Source of the DNA: an uncultured Bacteroidales bacterium | GTDB lineage: Bacteria > Bacteroidota > Bacteroidia > Bacteroidales > P3 | Length of the DNA: 57,885 bases | Direction: 5' to 3' | NCBI GenBank assembly: GCA_900316235.1 | Contig: ONCC01000019.1 | Coordinates: 1-57,885 of the forward strand | Part shown: one piece after another, positions 44,354-52,532 of the stretch | Numbering within the stretch: the first letter of the stretch is position 1 | Layout of the letters: the number at the start of each line of letters is the position of its first letter | Program-made: the position numbers and the translations under genes | Notes under the pieces: generated by a model | The model's input: the letters and a program-made list of their open reading frames with translations, nothing else | Databases searched by the model: none | What the model was told of the DNA's origin: nothing

Positions 44354-44427
44354 CCCTACCAACTCCCTACCAAAACCCTACCAACTCCTACCATAGTAGG
44401 TGATGATAGGGTATTGGTAGGGTTTTC
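44354..44427. repeat. Dispersed palindrome, copy 3
   Basis: The core is CCTACCATAGTAGG, one base from the perfect palindrome of copies 1 and 2. The arms carry repeated CCCTACCAA and TTGGTAGGG, and the outer ends are AAAACCC/GGGTTTT. It lies between two minus-strand genes. Confidence 0.88.
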
Positions 44428-44452
44428 GTGGGGTGTTGATAACTCAAAAAAA

Positions 44453-45661
44453 TTAGAGATTCAGATAGGCCGAGAGGAGGAGTGTCATGTTGTCCTTGCG
44501 GTCAGTAAAATGATAGGCGCCCGATTCGGGCGTGAGGCGGTAGGCGACACCGAGTCCCCAGGAGATTTGTCCCCACACCACCAGGCCGTCGATACCGGCG
44601 CCCACCTCGGCAATGCCCTTGTCGGGCGCTTGGTAGTGGGAATCTGACGTTTGGCCCCAAGCCGCGTTGCAGAGCACAAAGGGGCGTGGTGAGGATCCCA
44701 TGGCAATCATGCTGTTACAGAAACTGAAGAGGGGTTCGGTGGTGGTGAGTTTCATGGTGACCAGGGCGAAGATGTTGGTTGTGAATTCGTTCTGCCGGGC
44801 AGTGAGGAGCGCGTGGTTGAGGAACAGTGGACTCGACCAACTGCCTCCAAGGTCGAACATACGGCTGTAGGGAACCCCATCCGTGCCTTCGACGATGCCA
44901 CCCTGTCCGAAGAGTTGCAGCTCGAGGAACGACAGGTGATGGGTGCGCTTGTATTGCACCAAGGTGCGCAGGAAGGCTTCGGCCGTGCCGCTTGCCCCCC
45001 TGCTGTAGGTGCCGAGGGTTACTCGCCCGCTCCATCCCGAAGTGTGCTCTATAGTGAACTGGAGTTCGGCAAAGTTATAGGTTGTCAGTTCATTGTATTC
45101 GTCATTGGTGGGGTAGAAAATGTTCCCGAGGCTGTCGTAGAGCGGCCGCTCATGCGAGAGGTGCAGTTCGAAACTTTCAATGAGCCGTTGAGCGGGTCTG
45201 TCGGAAAAACCCCAAGCGAGGTGCCATTTGTCGCTGAAAAGCCGTGTCATGATGCTGGCGGGAGCCTGGAGGATGTTGAGGGCTGGGGAGGAAAGGATGC
45301 GCGAGGCGGCGGCCGACAAGTCGTGTGAGAACTCCATATAGCTGTGAATCTGCCGTTTGGAGCACCATTGCAGGTCGGCTTTTACGCCCCATTTCCATCG
45401 TTGGTCGGCATATCCGTAGGCTCCATATCCCCCCAGTGACAGCATCTTGAACATGTGATGTCGGGCAGTGGTGTCGAAATTGATGTCGTATTGCAACCCT
45501 GCGCCCCAGCGCGACTTCTCGTACTGGTTGTAGTCGAAGACGCGGTCGGGGTCGAGCCACAACTGGTTTTTCGTCCCTTCTGGCAGCAGGGGTATCAGCT
45601 GCCCCATTGCGCTCATAGGCAACGCAATAAACGCCATTGCTATCAAAAAGTACTTTCTCAT
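44453..45661 (-). CDS. Outer-membrane protein of unknown function
   Basis: This 402-residue protein starts MRKYFLIAMAFIALPMSAMG (signal peptide). ATG at 45661 is chosen over 45691 because a possible -7 promoter box (45670-45677) lies between them. The mature part is rich in amphipathic strands with tyrosine/tryptophan ends and finishes with TLLLSAYLNL, a plausible barrel C-terminus. I recognise no family. The palindrome at 44354-44427 follows. Confidence 0.65.
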   Translation of the reverse strand: MRKYFLIAMAFIALPMSAMGQLIPLLPEGTKNQLWLDPDRVFDYNQYEKSRWGAGLQYDINFDTTARHHMFKMLSLGGYGAYGYADQRWKWGVKADLQWCSKRQIHSYMEFSHDLSAAASRILSSPALNILQAPASIMTRLFSDKWHLAWGFSDRPAQRLIESFELHLSHERPLYDSLGNIFYPTNDEYNELTTYNFAELQFTIEHTSGWSGRVTLGTYSRGASGTAEAFLRTLVQYKRTHHLSFLELQLFGQGGIVEGTDGVPYSRMFDLGGSWSSPLFLNHALLTARQNEFTTNIFALVTMKLTTTEPLFSFCNSMIAMGSSPRPFVLCNAAWGQTSDSHYQAPDKGIAEVGAGIDGLVVWGQISWGLGVAYRLTPESGAYHFTDRKDNMTLLLSAYLNL

Positions 45662-45669
45662 AACGGATG

Positions 45670-45677
45670 CAAATTTA
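45670..45677 (-). promoter_or_regulatory. Possible -7 box for the outer-membrane protein gene
   Basis: TAAATTTG on the minus strand matches TAnnTTTG. No good -33 box is seen at the right distance, and the leader would be very short. Confidence 0.4.
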
Positions 45678-45708
45678 CATTTTTTTTTCAAAAATTAAAT
45701 ATAATACG

Positions 45709-45716
45709 TATATTTG
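45709..45716 (+). promoter_or_regulatory. -7 box for glyA
   Basis: TATATTTG matches TAnnTTTG, about 40 bp before the glyA ATG. A T-run at the -33 position is only an approximate TTTG. Confidence 0.55.
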
Positions 45717-45757
45717 CAAAATATTATTTGTTCATTAATATTTAATAACATACACAA

Positions 45758-47038
45758 ATGCAGAGAGATACACAGATTTTCGACCTCATCCAGAAAGAGC
45801 GTGAGCGTCAGACCAAAGGCATCGAGCTGATTGCCTCTGAGAACTTCGTCAGCGACCAGGTGATGGAAGCCATGGGCAGCGTGATGACCAACAAATATGC
45901 CGAAGGCTATCCCGGCAAGCGCTACTACGGCGGCTGCCAGGTGGTCGACCAGAGCGAGACCATCGCCATCGAGCGCGCCAAGAAGCTCTACGGCGCCTGC
46001 TGGGCCAACGTGCAGCCCCACAGCGGCGCACAGGCCAACATGGCTGTGTTCCTGGCCTGCCTCAACAGCGGCGACACCTTCATGGGCATGGACCTCAACC
46101 ACGGCGGTCACCTCTCGCACGGCAGCCCCGTCAACTTCAGCGGCATCAACTACAAGGTGGTTGGCTACCAGGTGAAGGAAGAGACCGGCATGGTCGACTA
46201 CGAAGACATGGAGAAGAAGGCCCTCGAGCATCACCCGAAGCTCATCATCGGCGGTGGCAGCGCCTACAGCCGTGACTGGGATTGGGCCCGCATGCGCGAG
46301 ATTGCCGACAAGATTGGCGCCATCCTCATGGGCGACATCAGCCACCCCTCCGGCCTCATTGCCAAGGGCTACCTGAACAACGCCGTGAAGTACTGCCACA
46401 TCGTCACCACCACTACCCACAAGACCCTCCGCGGACCCCGCGGCGGTATGATCCTGATGGGTCAGGACTTTGACAATCCTTGGGGCAAGACCACCCCGAA
46501 GGGTGAGATCAAGAAGATGAGCGCCCTCCTCGACAGCGCCGTGTTCCCCGGCACCCAGGGCGGTCCTCTGGAGCACGTCATCGCTGCCAAGGCCGTTGCC
46601 TTCGGCGAGGCTCTCACCGACAGCTACGACCAGTACATCCAGCAGGTGATGAAGAACGCCAAGGTCATGTGCGAAGCCTTCGTCAACAAGGGCTACAAGG
46701 TCATCTCCGGCGGCACCGACAACCACCTCATGCTCATCGACCTCCGCACCAAGTTCCCCGAACTCACCGGTAAAGAAGCCGAGAATGCCCTCGTGGCCGC
46801 CGACATCACGGTGAACAAGAACATGGTGCCCTTCGACAGCCGCAGCGCCTTCAAGACCAGCGGTCTGCGCGTCGGAACGCCCGCTATCACCACCCGTGGC
46901 CTGAAGGAGGCCGACATGCCCGTCATCGTGGACATGATCGACACCGTCCTCTGCAACCCGACCGACGAGGCCGTCCGCGCCAAGATCACCGGCCAGGTCA
47001 ACGAGATGATGCAGAACCGTCCCCTCTTCGCCTGGTAG
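45758..47038 (+). CDS. glyA: Serine hydroxymethyltransferase
   Basis: GlyA interconverts serine and glycine, charging tetrahydrofolate with a one-carbon unit. The 426-residue PLP enzyme shows the active-site lysine in [13 protein letters not shown], the early [11 protein letters not shown] motif and the [13 protein letters not shown] region. Translation is the usual length. It is divergent from the outer-membrane protein gene and is followed by a long palindrome (47053-47121). Together with serA/serC it forms the window's serine-glycine metabolism. Confidence 0.97.
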   Translation: MQRDTQIFDLIQKERERQTKGIELIASENFVSDQVMEAMGSVMTNKYAEGYPGKRYYGGCQVVDQSETIAIERAKKLYGACWANVQPHSGAQANMAVFLACLNSGDTFMGMDLNHGGHLSHGSPVNFSGINYKVVGYQVKEETGMVDYEDMEKKALEHHPKLIIGGGSAYSRDWDWARMREIADKIGAILMGDISHPSGLIAKGYLNNAVKYCHIVTTTTHKTLRGPRGGMILMGQDFDNPWGKTTPKGEIKKMSALLDSAVFPGTQGGPLEHVIAAKAVAFGEALTDSYDQYIQQVMKNAKVMCEAFVNKGYKVISGGTDNHLMLIDLRTKFPELTGKEAENALVAADITVNKNMVPFDSRSAFKTSGLRVGTPAITTRGLKEADMPVIVDMIDTVLCNPTDEAVRAKITGQVNEMMQNRPLFAW

Positions 47039-47052
47039 TTTCTTGATTAGTT

Positions 47053-47121
47053 GATAGTGGGTAGTGTGTAGTGGGTAGCACTCGTGGTCAAATGCTACCC
47101 ACTGTCCACTACCCACTATTC
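47053..47121. repeat. Long palindrome with TAGTGGG repeats after glyA
   Basis: The left arm (47053-47080) is built of GTGGGTAG units and pairs with the right arm (47093-47121, CTACCCACT units) with only a few mismatches across a 12-base loop. It lies between two plus-strand genes. It resembles the CCTACCATGGTAGG palindromes in style but not in sequence. Confidence 0.85.
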
Positions 47122-47132
47122 ACTTTATTATT

Positions 47133-47639
47133 ATGGCTCTAATCAAATCATACAAAGGTCGTTCGCCCCGTTGGGGAAAAGACTGTTATTTCAGTGAGAA
47201 TGCTACCCTTGTGGGCGACGTGACGCTGGGTGACCAGTGCTCGGTGTGGTTCAACGCTGTGGTTCGTGGCGACGTGGCGCCCATCACCATTGGTGACCGC
47301 ACCAACGTGCAGGATGGCTCCTGTATACATGTAACCCATGAGACCGGCCCCACGCATATAGGCAGCGACGTCACCATCGGCCACAATGTCACGGTTCATG
47401 CCTGCACCATTCACGACGGTGCGCTCATAGGCATGGGGGCCACACTGCTTGACGACTGTGAGGTAGGCGAAGGCTCCATCGTCGCCGCCGGCGCCCTGGT
47501 GCTGCAAGGCACCAAGATACCCGCCCACGAAATCTGGGGCGGCGTCCCCGCCAAATACATCAAGCCCACACGCCCCGGCCAGACCGACAATGCCGCCCAC
47601 TACGTCGCCTACGCCAAAGAGTATATGAAAGAGCTGTAA
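47133..47639 (+). CDS. Gamma-class carbonic anhydrase-like hexapeptide-repeat protein
   Basis: This 168-residue left-handed beta-helix protein has hexapeptide repeats (for example WFNAVVRGDVAPITIGDRTN) and the three zinc-ligand histidines in the region HVTHETGPTHIG, GHNVTVHAC. Members include gamma carbonic anhydrases and YrdA/PaaY-like proteins, so activity toward CO2 is likely but not proven. The restriction gene downstream is convergent. Confidence 0.9.
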   Translation: MALIKSYKGRSPRWGKDCYFSENATLVGDVTLGDQCSVWFNAVVRGDVAPITIGDRTNVQDGSCIHVTHETGPTHIGSDVTIGHNVTVHACTIHDGALIGMGATLLDDCEVGEGSIVAAGALVLQGTKIPAHEIWGGVPAKYIKPTRPGQTDNAAHYVAYAKEYMKEL

Positions 47640-47686
47640 ATGGTACGCAGGCAGCCTATCTATGGCGAGGCGGTCAAACACCCTTG

Positions 47687-48442
47687 TTACACGAACAATT
47701 CCGCGGGATTAATTTTGAATTGCAAATCTTTGGCCGAATCTCGACCACCATCCCCACCTTTTCGTTGCATAGTGATACGTCCTATACGAAAATTTCCTCG
47801 TCCTGTAATTTCCACATCACCATTACCAAAGAAATTGAGACAGTAGTTCATTGGCTTTAATATCCATCGGGCGTTATATGCCAATTTCTGTGCCACAAGC
47901 ATCCATTCTGCAGCGAACTCTCCGCGACCTTTTAACACATCCGAAACAATTAGTATCTTGTTTTGTCTTATCCATTCCAATATCATTTTTTGTTCAGTTG
48001 TTGAAAATTCATCGGCGAACATTCTTCGAGGATCTTTAGGGTATGGGATGGTAGGTTCATCTTCTCCAGTATAACGTCTCAGAATAGACGTGATGCTGGG
48101 CGGTATATTCCAAAGTGACGCATATTTATCCACACGACGACGTTCTATTTGATTGAAACCATTTTCGTTACTTACAAGTTTGACTTGTAGATTTCGTATG
48201 TCGATGGCCCTCTTTAGATATATTGTAACCTGTACTTGAACATCTGTTTTATAATGGCCAGACAATACAACAGCATCCACATGTTCAATATCCTTAAGGT
48301 CATAGTTCATTATATGTAGCCACTTCTGGGCATCCTCATCATAACGCCACTTGTTGAACTTCTCTGCAACATCTTTCTCGTTTTGAAAGCCATGACGTGC
48401 GGTTAAGCTTCCAAGCAGCACAGGATTGATTATTGCCGACAT
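47687..48442 (-). CDS. Type II restriction endonuclease, HinP1I-like (predicted GCGC)
   Basis: This 251-residue protein strongly resembles R.HinP1I, which cuts G^CGC. The published HinP1I active-site pattern SD-X18-QXK appears as T66-D67, eighteen residues, then Q86-V-K88. Other shared stretches are VKLVSNENGFNQI, FAAEWMLVAQKL, NARWIL and ITMQRKGGDGGR. The start overlaps the end of the methylase gene by 13 bp. GC is clearly lower than in neighbours, which suggests transfer. The GCGC specificity is inferred from similarity. Confidence 0.88.
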   Translation of the reverse strand: MSAIINPVLLGSLTARHGFQNEKDVAEKFNKWRYDEDAQKWLHIMNYDLKDIEHVDAVVLSGHYKTDVQVQVTIYLKRAIDIRNLQVKLVSNENGFNQIERRRVDKYASLWNIPPSITSILRRYTGEDEPTIPYPKDPRRMFADEFSTTEQKMILEWIRQNKILIVSDVLKGRGEFAAEWMLVAQKLAYNARWILKPMNYCLNFFGNGDVEITGRGNFRIGRITMQRKGGDGGRDSAKDLQFKINPAELFV

Positions 48443-49416
48443 AACGATAAGGTTTTGGATATTTCCTCGACAATATGTTGCAGCACGTTTATCGTGACGC
48501 TATTCCCGAATTGCTTATATGCTTGTTGCAGGTTAGGATGTATTATGAAATCATCAGGAAACCCTTGTAATCTTGCACATTCTCGCGAACTCAATTTTCT
48601 TACAACGCCATTGATAAGATATAGCCCTGTTTTGGCACCAGCACCACCACCATAGGCACTCAGCGTAATGGCATGCCCTATAGGATCATAAATACGTTCA
48701 CCTTGTCCACCTTTGTTTACAATGCCAATCTGGATTGGACGATTAGGCAGCTCCTCCTTATTACTTGCCTCTTTATATATCTGAATATCTTTACGATTGA
48801 TGATTTTTGCGTCTTTTGGTTTTTTTTCAAGCAAATACTTTAATGCAGAGATCTCATTTGTGCATGGAAAAGCGAATGAATGTCCTTGCAGTATATCATT
48901 TCTGAAACAAACCATATAGATACGTTCACGGTGTTGTGGTACACCGAAATCACCGCTGTTAAGTACCTTGGAGAACATTGTGTATCCAAGTTCTTCCATT
49001 GTACCTTGAACAACCTTAAAGGTACGGCCTTTATCATGCTGCACAAGGTTTTTGACATTCTCCATAAACACCACCTTAGGATTATGGTGTTTTACAATGC
49101 GAGCAATGTCAAAAAACAAAGTACCACGGGTGTCATCAAATCCAAGACGTTTTCCGCTGACTGAGAAGGCTTGACACGGGAATCCCCCACATAGGATATC
49201 ATGCGGCGGAATTTCATCTGCGGCAATTTTGGTGATGTCGCCAGATGGCATTATTCCAAAATTGGCGAAATAAGTCTCTTGTGCTGGTTTGTCCCATTCG
49301 GATGCATATAGGCATTCTGCCCCATATGAGGATAATGCGTAATGGAAACCACCTATTCCAGCGAAAAGGTCTATAAAAGAAAGACCTTTTAGGTATTGTT
49401 CTGTTACCTTTATCAT
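48430..49416 (-). CDS. DNA (cytosine-5) methyltransferase, M.HhaI-like (predicted GCGC)
   Basis: This 328-residue enzyme would protect the host from the adjacent endonuclease. Motif I is SFIDLFAGIGGFHYAL. The catalytic cysteine is C81 in GGFPCQAFSVSG and the motif VI glutamate is E119 in FMENVKN; both have the same residue numbers as in M.HhaI. The recognition domain contains KGGQGERIY and AITLSAYGGG, as in M.HhaI. Motif IX/X follow (RECARLQGFPDDF, QAYKQFGNSV). The gene is transcribed first, before the endonuclease. A perfect inverted repeat containing GCGC lies two bases upstream of its ATG. Confidence 0.95.
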   Translation of the reverse strand: MIKVTEQYLKGLSFIDLFAGIGGFHYALSSYGAECLYASEWDKPAQETYFANFGIMPSGDITKIAADEIPPHDILCGGFPCQAFSVSGKRLGFDDTRGTLFFDIARIVKHHNPKVVFMENVKNLVQHDKGRTFKVVQGTMEELGYTMFSKVLNSGDFGVPQHRERIYMVCFRNDILQGHSFAFPCTNEISALKYLLEKKPKDAKIINRKDIQIYKEASNKEELPNRPIQIGIVNKGGQGERIYDPIGHAITLSAYGGGAGAKTGLYLINGVVRKLSSRECARLQGFPDDFIIHPNLQQAYKQFGNSVTINVLQHIVEEISKTLSLCRQ

Positions 49417-49418
49417 TT

Positions 49419-49450
49419 AGTGATTGATTAGCGCATTGCTATCAATCACT
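49419..49450 (-). promoter_or_regulatory. Inverted-repeat operator candidate containing a GCGC site
   Basis: AGTGATTGAT (49419-49428) pairs perfectly over 10 bp with ATCAATCACT (49441-49450). The 12-base spacer contains GCGC (49431-49434), the predicted target of the adjacent methylase. It ends two bases before the methylase ATG (49416). I found no other GCGC from 47687 to this point. Confidence 0.65.
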
Positions 49451-49461
49451 CCATCGGCAAC

Positions 49462-49725
49462 AAAAAAGGCGTGAGCCTTCAATGCGTTCAGGGAAAGCCT
49501 AGGAAGAAACCCCTGTATAGATGCTGCTCACGCCGTGAAGCGTATGCTACCCGCATCTATACTGGGCTGCCATATAAGCTTGCCTTGAACTAACTATTCC
49601 GATTTTGTCAAAATCAGTTTCCTAGGCTTATTTTGAACGCGAAATGGTAGTCAATGCTATTTAATATTCTATTGTGTTATGCTATATTATCTTGTTATCT
49701 ACATATATCTATTCGTTTTGTTTGT
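49462..49725 (-). ncRNA. Structured small RNA with alternative stems
   Basis: No protein frame fits here, but pairing is extensive. On the minus strand GCGTTCA (49634-49640 complement) pairs with TGAACGC (49484-49490), AAGCCTAGGAAAC (49617-49629) with its partner at 49495-49510, and TATAGATGC (49553-49561 side) with 49516-49524 over 9 bp. A terminator GGCGTGAGC/GCTCACGCC (49526-49534 with 49468-49477) ends in a T-run, and it competes with the TATAGATGC hairpin because its left arm lies in that hairpin's loop. A good promoter lies upstream (49731-49761). A 6S-type RNA or a Bacteroidales-specific RNA motif are possible identities; I cannot decide. Confidence 0.65.
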
Positions 49726-49730
49726 CGGTG

Positions 49731-49761
49731 CAAAAATACGACATTTATTTCATTCGGCAAA
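49731..49761 (-). promoter_or_regulatory. Promoter for the small RNA
   Basis: TTTG (49758-49761), a 19-bp spacer and TATTTTTG (49731-49738) on the minus strand; transcription would begin near 49725. Confidence 0.7.
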
Positions 49762-49809
49762 AATTAATTTTTGTTGCTTTTTGATATGGGGAAAATATAT
49801 AAAAAAACA

Positions 49810-49841
49810 TTTGGCCATGTCGGGAGAATTTCGTATCTTTG
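49810..49841 (+). promoter_or_regulatory. Promoter for fic
   Basis: TTTG (49810-49813), a 20-bp spacer and TATCTTTG (49834-49841). The predicted transcript would start about 15 bp before the GTG start codon of the Fic gene. Confidence 0.72.
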
Positions 49842-49862
49842 CAAAATATTTGAGACACCGGA

Positions 49863-50984
49863 GTGGACTTCGAGCAATATATAATACAAGGTGAGCCCGG
49901 CCGCAAGGAACGTGCCGAAAACTGGCAGGTTGCCATAGGGCTGCAGGCTGTCGACGGGCTGAAGCCGTCGCGCTACCTGCTGCAGACGGCTCAGGACCAC
50001 ATCGAGGAGCGCATCAGCATCGACGAGGTGGAACGCCGCATTGCCGCCTACTACCAGACCGAAGAAGGCCGCCGCGAAGAGGCCGGCACCGACGAGGCTG
50101 ACGGCGTGTCGGCACGCATCGCACGTCTGCTGGCCGAAGACACCTTCACCTTCTCGCCCGCCATGTTGGCGTCCATCCACCGGCGCCTGTTCGACGACAT
50201 ACTGCCCCGCGCCGGACGCTACCGCCAGACCAACATCAAGAAGCACGAATGGGTGCTCGACGGCGAAAGCGTGCTATACTGCTCGTGCGACATGATTGGC
50301 GCCACGCTCGACTACGACTTCGAGCAGGAGCGCCTGTTCTCCTACAAGGGCATCGACCTGCCGCGAGTGGTGAAGCGTATCAGCAACTTCGTCTCAGGCA
50401 TCTGGCAGATACACCCCTTCGGTGAAGGCAACACCCGCACCACTGCGGTGTTTACCATCAAATACCTGCGTCAGCTGGGGTTCAAGGTCGACAACGACCC
50501 CTTCAAGGCTCACTCGTGGTATTTCCGCAACGCTCTGGTACGTGCCAACTATCAGAACCTGCCTGCCGGAGTGGAACGCAACACGGAATACCTTGAGCTC
50601 TTCTTCCGCAACCTGCTGATGGGCGAGAAGAACGAGCTGAAGAACCGCTACCTGCACATACGTTGGAAAGAGATGGCCGGCGGAGTGGCCGAGGACCCGG
50701 CGGTGGAGAGTACACAGAAAGTCTCAAATGGTTCGCAGAAAAGTTCGGAGAAAATAGAAATAAGTTCGGAGAAAATCCCTTCTGGTTCGGAGAAAAGGCA
50801 GAAAAGTTCGGAGATGATCCTCGTCATGATTTCAAAGAGTTCGACAATCACCACCGAGCAGATGGCTGCAAGATTGGGTATCTCCACCCGGGCTGTAGAG
50901 AAGCACCTTTCAAACTTGAAAGCCAAAGGGCTTCTCCGCCGCATCGGGCCCGACAAGGGTGGCCATTGGGAGGTGGTAAAATAA
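49863..50984 (+). CDS. Fic-domain protein (AMP transferase family)
   Basis: This 373-residue protein has the Fic active-site loop HPFGEGNTR with H184, so it is catalytically plausible for transferring AMP (or similar) to a protein. The N-terminal 100 residues are helical. The last 70 residues form a winged helix (ISTRAVEKHLSNLKAKGLL) suggesting DNA binding. No clear S/TxxxEG/N autoinhibitory motif is visible. A linker at about 290-325 has SSEKI-type repeats. GTG at 49863 is chosen from promoter position and the MDFEQYI start. The targets are unknown. Confidence 0.9.
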   Translation: MDFEQYIIQGEPGRKERAENWQVAIGLQAVDGLKPSRYLLQTAQDHIEERISIDEVERRIAAYYQTEEGRREEAGTDEADGVSARIARLLAEDTFTFSPAMLASIHRRLFDDILPRAGRYRQTNIKKHEWVLDGESVLYCSCDMIGATLDYDFEQERLFSYKGIDLPRVVKRISNFVSGIWQIHPFGEGNTRTTAVFTIKYLRQLGFKVDNDPFKAHSWYFRNALVRANYQNLPAGVERNTEYLELFFRNLLMGEKNELKNRYLHIRWKEMAGGVAEDPAVESTQKVSNGSQKSSEKIEISSEKIPSGSEKRQKSSEMILVMISKSSTITTEQMAARLGISTRAVEKHLSNLKAKGLLRRIGPDKGGHWEVVK

Positions 50985-50999
50985 TATAAAAGGAATAAG

Positions 51000-51473
51000 A
51001 TGAAGAAACTGATTTTGTTTTTTGCCTTGTTGATGGGCATTGGAGCACAAGCGCAGGTGAAGGTGTATGACGAGGATATCGATGCCATGGAGCAAATACA
51101 GCAAGCCGTAGAGGAGGCTCGGGCAAGCGGGCGCTACGTGATGTGCCAGGTGGGTGGCAACTGGTGCCCGTGGTGTCTGCGGTTTGCCGAGTTTGCCACC
51201 AAAGACAGCGTCATAGCGCCGCTGATGAAGGAGAACTACGTCTACATACACGTCAATTACTCCAAGGGCAACAAGAACCTCGAGGCCATGAAGTTCCTTG
51301 GCAACCCCGGCCGTTTCGGCTATCCCGTGTTCGTGGTGCTCAACGAGGAAGGCACCCCCATACATATACAGGAGAGCGAGAGCCTTGAGGAAGGCAAAGG
51401 CTACAGCTGCAAGAAGGTGGAGAAATTCCTGCGCCTATGGAACAAAAAAGCTATCGAATCCGAAGTGAAATAA
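51000..51473 (+). CDS. Exported thioredoxin-like protein
   Basis: This 157-residue protein has a signal peptide (MKKLILFFALLMGIGAQAQ) and a thioredoxin fold with redox motif CPWC in GGNWCPWCLRF. The downstream strand with RFGYPVFVVLNEEG carries the cis-proline. It probably reduces or oxidises periplasmic thiols. It starts 15 bp behind the Fic gene and precedes galE, so it could be cotranscribed with either. Confidence 0.88.
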   Translation: MKKLILFFALLMGIGAQAQVKVYDEDIDAMEQIQQAVEEARASGRYVMCQVGGNWCPWCLRFAEFATKDSVIAPLMKENYVYIHVNYSKGNKNLEAMKFLGNPGRFGYPVFVVLNEEGTPIHIQESESLEEGKGYSCKKVEKFLRLWNKKAIESEVK

Positions 51474-51507
51474 ACACCCCACAAACACTAACACATTAAC
51501 ACATTCT

Positions 51508-52521
51508 ATGAATATATTGGTTACCGGCGGGGCCGGATATATTGGCTCCCACACATTAATTGAGCTTTATAAGGCAGGCCATACCGCAGTAGTGGTCGAC
51601 AACCTGAGCAACAGCAATCCTGAGTCGCTGCGGCGGGTGGCGGAAATTATTGGCATTCCCGAAATTCCTTTCTATAAGGTGGACATCCGCGACCGCGAAG
51701 GGCTGGAGCGCATCTTCGCCGAGCATCGCTTCGATGCCTGCATCCACTTTGCCGGCCTCAAGGCCGTGGGCGAGAGCGTGGAGAAGCCCTGGGAGTACTA
51801 CGAGAACAACATCGGCGGCACCCTGACGCTGGTCGACGTGATGCGCCGCCACGGCTGCAAGAACATCATCTTCAGCTCCAGCGCCACCGTCTACGGCGAC
51901 CCCGTGGAGATTCCCATCACCGAGAGCTGTCCCAAGGGCCAGTGCACCAACCCATACGGTTGGACCAAATCCATGCTTGAACAGGTCCTTATGGATATCC
52001 AGAAGGCCGACCCCGAGTGGAATGTCGTTCTTCTGCGCTACTTCAACCCTGTAGGTGCCCACCCCAGCGGACGCATCGGAGAGAATCCTAACGGCATCCC
52101 CAACAACCTCATGCCCTATATCACCCAGGTGGCTGTGGGCAAACGCAAGGAACTCGGTGTCTTCGGCAACGACTATCCCACACCTGACGGTACCGGCGTC
52201 CGCGACTATATCCATGTCTGCGACCTCGCCGCCGCCCACGTATGCGCTCTACAAGCCATCTGTCGTCACTGTGGCATCGGAATCTATAATATTGGTACAG
52301 GGCATGGATACTCTGTCCTTGATATGGTAAAAGCCTTCATCCGTGTCAATGGCGTCGATGTGCCCTACAGCATCAAGCCCCGTCGCGCCGGCGACATCGC
52401 CACCTGCTACTGCAATCCCGCAAAGGCCAAAGCCGAACTCGGCTGGGAAGCCAAGTACGGTATCGACGACATGGTGCGCGATAGCTGGCATTGGCAAAGC
52501 ACAAATCCCGAGGGCTATTAG
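51508..52521 (+). CDS. galE: UDP-glucose 4-epimerase
   Basis: GalE interconverts UDP-glucose and UDP-galactose. The 337-residue SDR-type protein has the NAD loop TGGAGYIGSH, the catalytic serine region SSSATVYGDP, and YxxxK in YGWTKSMLEQ. The substrate-binding C-terminal part includes RDYIHVCDLAAAH and the RRAGDIATCY segment. The following gene is convergent, 11 bp away. Confidence 0.95.
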   Translation: MNILVTGGAGYIGSHTLIELYKAGHTAVVVDNLSNSNPESLRRVAEIIGIPEIPFYKVDIRDREGLERIFAEHRFDACIHFAGLKAVGESVEKPWEYYENNIGGTLTLVDVMRRHGCKNIIFSSSATVYGDPVEIPITESCPKGQCTNPYGWTKSMLEQVLMDIQKADPEWNVVLLRYFNPVGAHPSGRIGENPNGIPNNLMPYITQVAVGKRKELGVFGNDYPTPDGTGVRDYIHVCDLAAAHVCALQAICRHCGIGIYNIGTGHGYSVLDMVKAFIRVNGVDVPYSIKPRRAGDIATCYCNPAKAKAELGWEAKYGIDDMVRDSWHWQSTNPEGY

Positions 52522-52532
52522 GCCAACTCCAA

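Noticed and set aside
45695..47116. 473-codon antisense frame opposite glyA
   Set aside because: Shadow of glyA; it also crosses the glyA promoter.
49462..49725. tmRNA, RNase P RNA or SRP RNA
   Set aside because: No CCA-type acceptor end, no RNase P core and no SRP tetraloop motif was seen.
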